Source: Proteobacteria bacterium SG_bin4
Lineage (GTDB): Bacteria > Pseudomonadota > Gammaproteobacteria > Burkholderiales > Nitrosomonadaceae
Direction: 5' to 3'
Length of the DNA: 18,714 nucleotides
Assembly (NCBI GenBank): GCA_002083395.1
Contig: LWDH01000010.1
Coordinates: forward strand, 1 to 18,714
Under the pieces are notes generated by a model that worked only from the letters and a program-made list of their open reading frames with translations, was not told the origin of the DNA and did no database searches. This document shows positions 16,038-18,714 of this stretch, piece after piece. How positions within the stretch are numbered: position 1 is the first letter of the stretch; each line of letters begins with the position of its first letter. The translations under genes were made by a program, and so were the position numbers.

Positions 16038-16442
16038 ATGAAACTGGCAATAACCTATGCGATTCTCGCGCTAATCGCGACTGCAGCGAATATTGGCGCC
16101 CAGGATCTGGTCATTCGCGTGTACTCCGGAGCGTTTGATGTCTTGCTATCGGTGGCGATAGGAACCGGGGTCGGGTTAGTGGTGAAGTATGTTCTCGATA
16201 AGCGGTATATTTTCAAGTTTCGTGCCCGTAGCGTGGTGCATGACGGTCAAGTTTTTACACTCTATGTGTTAATGGGGGGAGCCACAACCTTAATTTTCTG
16301 GGGGTTTGAGTTTGGTTTTCACTATCTTTTCGGGACAAAAGAGATGCGTTATTTGGGGGGGGTCATCGGTTTGGCTATCGGCTATTTGACTAAATACCAT
16401 CTCGATAAGCGTTTTGTCTTCCGCGATAAGGGGGAGGCGTGA
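16038..16442 (+). CDS. GtrA-like four-helix membrane protein
   Basis: From the ATG at 16038 the protein has 134 residues and four predicted membrane helices, with the GtrA features LVVKYVLDKRYIF and YLTKYHLDKRFVF at matched positions in the two halves. GtrA-family proteins are linked to moving or handling polyprenyl-phosphate sugars. In mycobacteria the related Rv3789 sits beside dprE1 and dprE2 and has been proposed to help export or hand over polyprenylphosphoryl arabinose. The same role is inferred here. No clear Shine-Dalgarno precedes the start. Its TGA overlaps the GTG of dprE1 by four bases. Long G runs occur inside the gene, including eight G at 16355-16362. Confidence 0.82.
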   Translation: MKLAITYAILALIATAANIGAQDLVIRVYSGAFDVLLSVAIGTGVGLVVKYVLDKRYIFKFRARSVVHDGQVFTLYVLMGGATTLIFWGFEFGFHYLFGTKEMRYLGGVIGLAIGYLTKYHLDKRFVFRDKGEA

Positions 16443-17740
16443 AAGCTGTTTCCTCTTGGGGCCGTCTCAGCGCACCCCTGCATCAGGTTGTTGTGCTTAA
16501 TGATCCGGGGCGGGTAAAGAGCATCGTTTCCTGTGAATATCCTTCAGGATTGGCTCATGGCATGGGGCGAAGTTACGGCGACGCTTGTCTTAATCCAGAT
16601 GGTGTGCTTTGGCTTACTACCGGTCTGGATCACTTCATTGCTTTCGATGACAAAACCGGAAGACTGGTTTGCGAGGCCGGTGTATTGTTGCGAGATATCC
16701 AGCGGCTGGTGATTCCACGAGGTTGGATCCTGCCTGTTACACCGGGAACACAGCTCGTGACCGTTGGCGGCGCGATCGCCAACGATGTACACGGCAAGAA
16801 TCACCATCTTCTTGGTTCGTTCGGCGATCATGTTCAGAGAATCAAATTGATCCGTACCGATGGTGAAATGATCGAATGCGGTCCCCGAACTCAACCGGAC
16901 TGGTTTTCTGCAACTGTTGGCGGATTGGGTCTGACAGGTGTAATCGTGGAAGCGGAAATTCAATTACGCCGGGTTGTGAGTCCGTGGTTGCAGACTGAAA
17001 CGGTTCCTTATGACAATCTGGATGAGTTTTTCCGGTTGGCCGACGGCTCCGAAGCTGATTGGGAGCATACCGTATCCTGGATTGATTGTGTCTCCGGTGG
17101 GGGCGGGCGGGGGCTTTTCATGCGAGGTAATCCATGCGATCAAAAGCAGCAGATGGAACCCACGAAACGTCAACTAACTATGCCTTTCGTGCCGCCTGTT
17201 TCGCTAGTGAATGGCTTATCGCTGCGGCCGTTCAATGCCATCTACTACAATCTCAAGAAATCGAAGGCAGGATCGGAAATCGTACACTACGAATCTTTTT
17301 TTTATCCGCTGGATAATCTTTTGGAATGGAACCGGATGTACGGCCCCAAAGGTTTCTTTCAATACCAGAGCGTGGTTCCACGAGAAATCGGGCAAGAAGC
17401 GGTCCGGGCTATGTTAGGCGAAATTGCTAAATCCGGTGATGGATCTTTTCTGGCCGTGTTAAAAACTTTTGGCGACAGACAGCCGGTTGGAATGATGAGT
17501 TTTCCGCGCCCTGGCGTTACCTTGGCGCTCGATTTTCCGAATAAGGGCGCGAAAACAATGCGGTTGTTTGAGCGCTTGGATGCGATTGTGCGAGAAGCTC
17601 GAGGCAGGATTTATCCGGCCAAGGATGCCCGCATGCCGCGAGATTTGTTTGAATCGGGCTATCCGCGGCTCAATGAATTTTTGAAATATCGTGATCCTGG
17701 CATCAGTTCGGGGTTATCACGCCGCTTAATGGGAGTGTGA
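16439..17740 (+). CDS. dprE1: DprE1-type FAD-dependent polyprenylphosphoryl-ribose 2'-oxidase
   Basis: This 433-residue flavoprotein oxidises the 2'-hydroxyl of polyprenylphosphoryl-ribose to the 2'-keto intermediate. The FAD domain shows GRSYGDACLN (43-52), TPGTQLVTVGGAI (101-113) and DVHGKNHHLLGSFG (116-129), the last nearly identical to the DprE1 signature. The substrate domain ends with YPAKDAR, whose Lys395 matches the conserved active-site lysine. In the segment TLALDFP (361-367) Ala363 stands where Mycobacterium tuberculosis DprE1 has Cys387. The GTG start overlaps the gtrA stop; a stop codon at 16427-16429 in this frame rules out an earlier start, and GGGGAGG lies only one or two nt before it, so initiation is likely coupled to gtrA translation. 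Length matches mycobacterial DprE1 within a few tens of residues. Confidence 0.9.
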   Translation: MKAVSSWGRLSAPLHQVVVLNDPGRVKSIVSCEYPSGLAHGMGRSYGDACLNPDGVLWLTTGLDHFIAFDDKTGRLVCEAGVLLRDIQRLVIPRGWILPVTPGTQLVTVGGAIANDVHGKNHHLLGSFGDHVQRIKLIRTDGEMIECGPRTQPDWFSATVGGLGLTGVIVEAEIQLRRVVSPWLQTETVPYDNLDEFFRLADGSEADWEHTVSWIDCVSGGGGRGLFMRGNPCDQKQQMEPTKRQLTMPFVPPVSLVNGLSLRPFNAIYYNLKKSKAGSEIVHYESFFYPLDNLLEWNRMYGPKGFFQYQSVVPREIGQEAVRAMLGEIAKSGDGSFLAVLKTFGDRQPVGMMSFPRPGVTLALDFPNKGAKTMRLFERLDAIVREARGRIYPAKDARMPRDLFESGYPRLNEFLKYRDPGISSGLSRRLMGV

Positions 17741-17741
17741 A

Positions 17742-18494
17742 TTGAATAATAAGAAACGGATTGTCATCATCGGTGCCACATCGGCTATCGCCGAGCACTG
17801 CGCCAGACTTTGGGCGCAAGAACAACCGCTGGATCTGACTTTGGTTGGAAGGGATACCAATCGGATAGAACGAGTCGCTGCTGATTTAAGTGCACGTAGT
17901 CCTGGCTCTGATATTCATGTGACCCAAGCGGATTTTCTCGATGCAGCTGCCATTCAAGCGGCGGTCGATGAAATTGCCAAGCCGCATGCCATTGATATTG
18001 TTTTGATCGCGCATGGTTCTTTGCCGGAGCAGGATGCCTGTCAGAATGATTTGAAGGCATGCCGGGAGGCGCTGGAAATCAATGGGATTTCTCCGCTGCT
18101 TTTCGCCGAAGCTTTTGCGAAGCAGATGGCAAAAGCGGATTCTGGAACCTTGGTGCTGGTAGGGTCGGTAGCTGGGGACAGAGGGCGGAAATCCAATTAT
18201 GTGTATGGCGCGGCTAAAGGTTTGGTGACACGCTATGCGCAAGGCTTGCAACATCGTTTCGCTGGAACCGGTGTTAAAGTTGTTTTGGTTAAACCGGGTC
18301 CGACTGATACGCCCATGACTGCTCATCTAAAAGCTCAGGGTGCTAAATTGGCGCCTGTCGAAGAAATTGCGAGAAATATTGTGGAAGGCGTTAAGCGTGG
18401 TCAACCGGTTGTGTATGCACCGCCAAAATGGAGGCTGATTATGTTGATTATTCAACATTTACCCAATTTTATCTTTCATAAATTGAACATCTAG
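17742..18494 (+). CDS. dprE2: DprE2-type short-chain reductase forming polyprenylphosphoryl-arabinose
   Basis: This 250-residue short-chain dehydrogenase reduces the keto product of DprE1 to polyprenylphosphoryl-arabinofuranose using NAD(P)H. Visible motifs are the nucleotide loop GATSAIA (11-17), Asn114, Ser142 in VGSVAG and Tyr155-x3-Lys159 in YGAAK. The C-terminal stretch YAPPKWRLIMLIIQHLP, hydrophobic and amphipathic, is typical of DprE2 and may dock the enzyme to the membrane. It starts at TTG, with GGGAG (17731-17735) six nt before; an in-frame TAA at 17727-17729 leaves no alternative upstream. Only one base separates it from the dprE1 stop, so the two are cotranslated. Many short-chain reductases look alike, and the assignment leans on adjacency to dprE1 as well as on the C-terminus. 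Confidence 0.9.
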   Translation: MNNKKRIVIIGATSAIAEHCARLWAQEQPLDLTLVGRDTNRIERVAADLSARSPGSDIHVTQADFLDAAAIQAAVDEIAKPHAIDIVLIAHGSLPEQDACQNDLKACREALEINGISPLLFAEAFAKQMAKADSGTLVLVGSVAGDRGRKSNYVYGAAKGLVTRYAQGLQHRFAGTGVKVVLVKPGPTDTPMTAHLKAQGAKLAPVEEIARNIVEGVKRGQPVVYAPPKWRLIMLIIQHLPNFIFHKLNI

Positions 18495-18714
18495 CGAAAT
18501 GCCAAATAATCCAACGAAAATCAATATAAATTCAAAATCTTAAAAGACAGGAGTGACTAAAATAAATATTACCGCATCCTATATTATTGATAGGCGGGAG
18601 AATAATTTTTTTAATGACGATGTTTTAGGCGAGACCGCTTAGATAGGCAATTTAAGGATCGGGTCTCGTAAATAAAAATATGGGTCTTAGGAAGTTAAGC
18701 ACTTAAAGAAGTGT
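18495..18714. other. Noncoding right edge after dprE2
   Basis: This AT-rich stretch has only very short open frames. ATTATT/AATAAT (18583-18588 and 18601-18606) followed by seven T could be a weak terminator for the gtrA-dprE1-dprE2 transcript. CGAGACC (18630-18636) pairs exactly with GGTCTCG (18662-18668) across a 25-nt loop, of unknown meaning. No gene start leading out of the window could be confirmed. Confidence 0.35.

Noticed and set aside
16544..16963. 139-codon open frame on the minus strand inside dprE1
   Set aside because: Antisense to the strongly conserved FAD domain, with no family motif or ribosome site.
18500..18640. Short frames after dprE2 (14 codons from ATG at 18500, 29 codons from a GTG near 18553)
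   Set aside because: Too short, no proper ribosome-site spacing and no recognisable content.

Overview
The window most resembles the chromosome of a betaproteobacterium, probably a Nitrosomonas-type ammonia oxidiser. The main sign is a C-type lectin-like protein with the C-terminal VPEPETYAMLLAGLGIIGFAGRRMRK sorting tail typical of betaproteobacterial PEP-CTERM proteins. A membrane-anchored multicopper oxidase/cupredoxin pair, several signal peptides and a lipoprotein efflux adaptor also point to a Gram-negative cell envelope. The genus is an inference from gene style; there is no rRNA or other marker gene here.

Left part (1-8323). A two-domain acyltransferase resembling the bifunctional ornithine-lipid synthase OlsF faces, tail to tail, a REC-HDOD signalling protein. 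A Lon-like ATP-dependent protease of the LonB/YcbZ type and a cation diffusion facilitator follow on the + strand. A 520-bp regulatory-looking gap then precedes the PEP-CTERM lectin, which ends at a strong terminator.

Middle (8400-12673). A minus-strand operon encodes a multicopper oxidase whose stop overlaps the start of a His-rich cupredoxin; both have a signal peptide and a C-terminal membrane anchor. It ends at a perfect 26-bp palindromic terminator. Across a 310-bp gap lies a divergently transcribed lipoprotein of the RND membrane-fusion family with no pump gene beside it.

Right part (12701-18494). This is the most striking region. Around a divergent promoter region carrying a perfect 16-bp palindrome lie all the enzymes for making a polyprenyl-phosphate-linked D-arabinofuranose donor: a UbiA-type phosphoribosyl transferase and a divergent-PAP2 phosphatase on the minus strand, and a GtrA-like membrane protein, DprE1-type oxidase and DprE2-type reductase on the plus strand. 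A GT-C/GT39-type multi-pass glycosyltransferase follows on the minus strand. The pathway is best known from the mycobacterial cell wall. In Gram-negatives it has been linked to pilin glycosylation in some Pseudomonas aeruginosa and to Nod-factor arabinosylation in Azorhizobium. Here it predicts an arabinofuranosylated surface glycan or protein whose acceptor is unknown.

No tRNA, rRNA, CRISPR array, insertion sequence or integrase was found.
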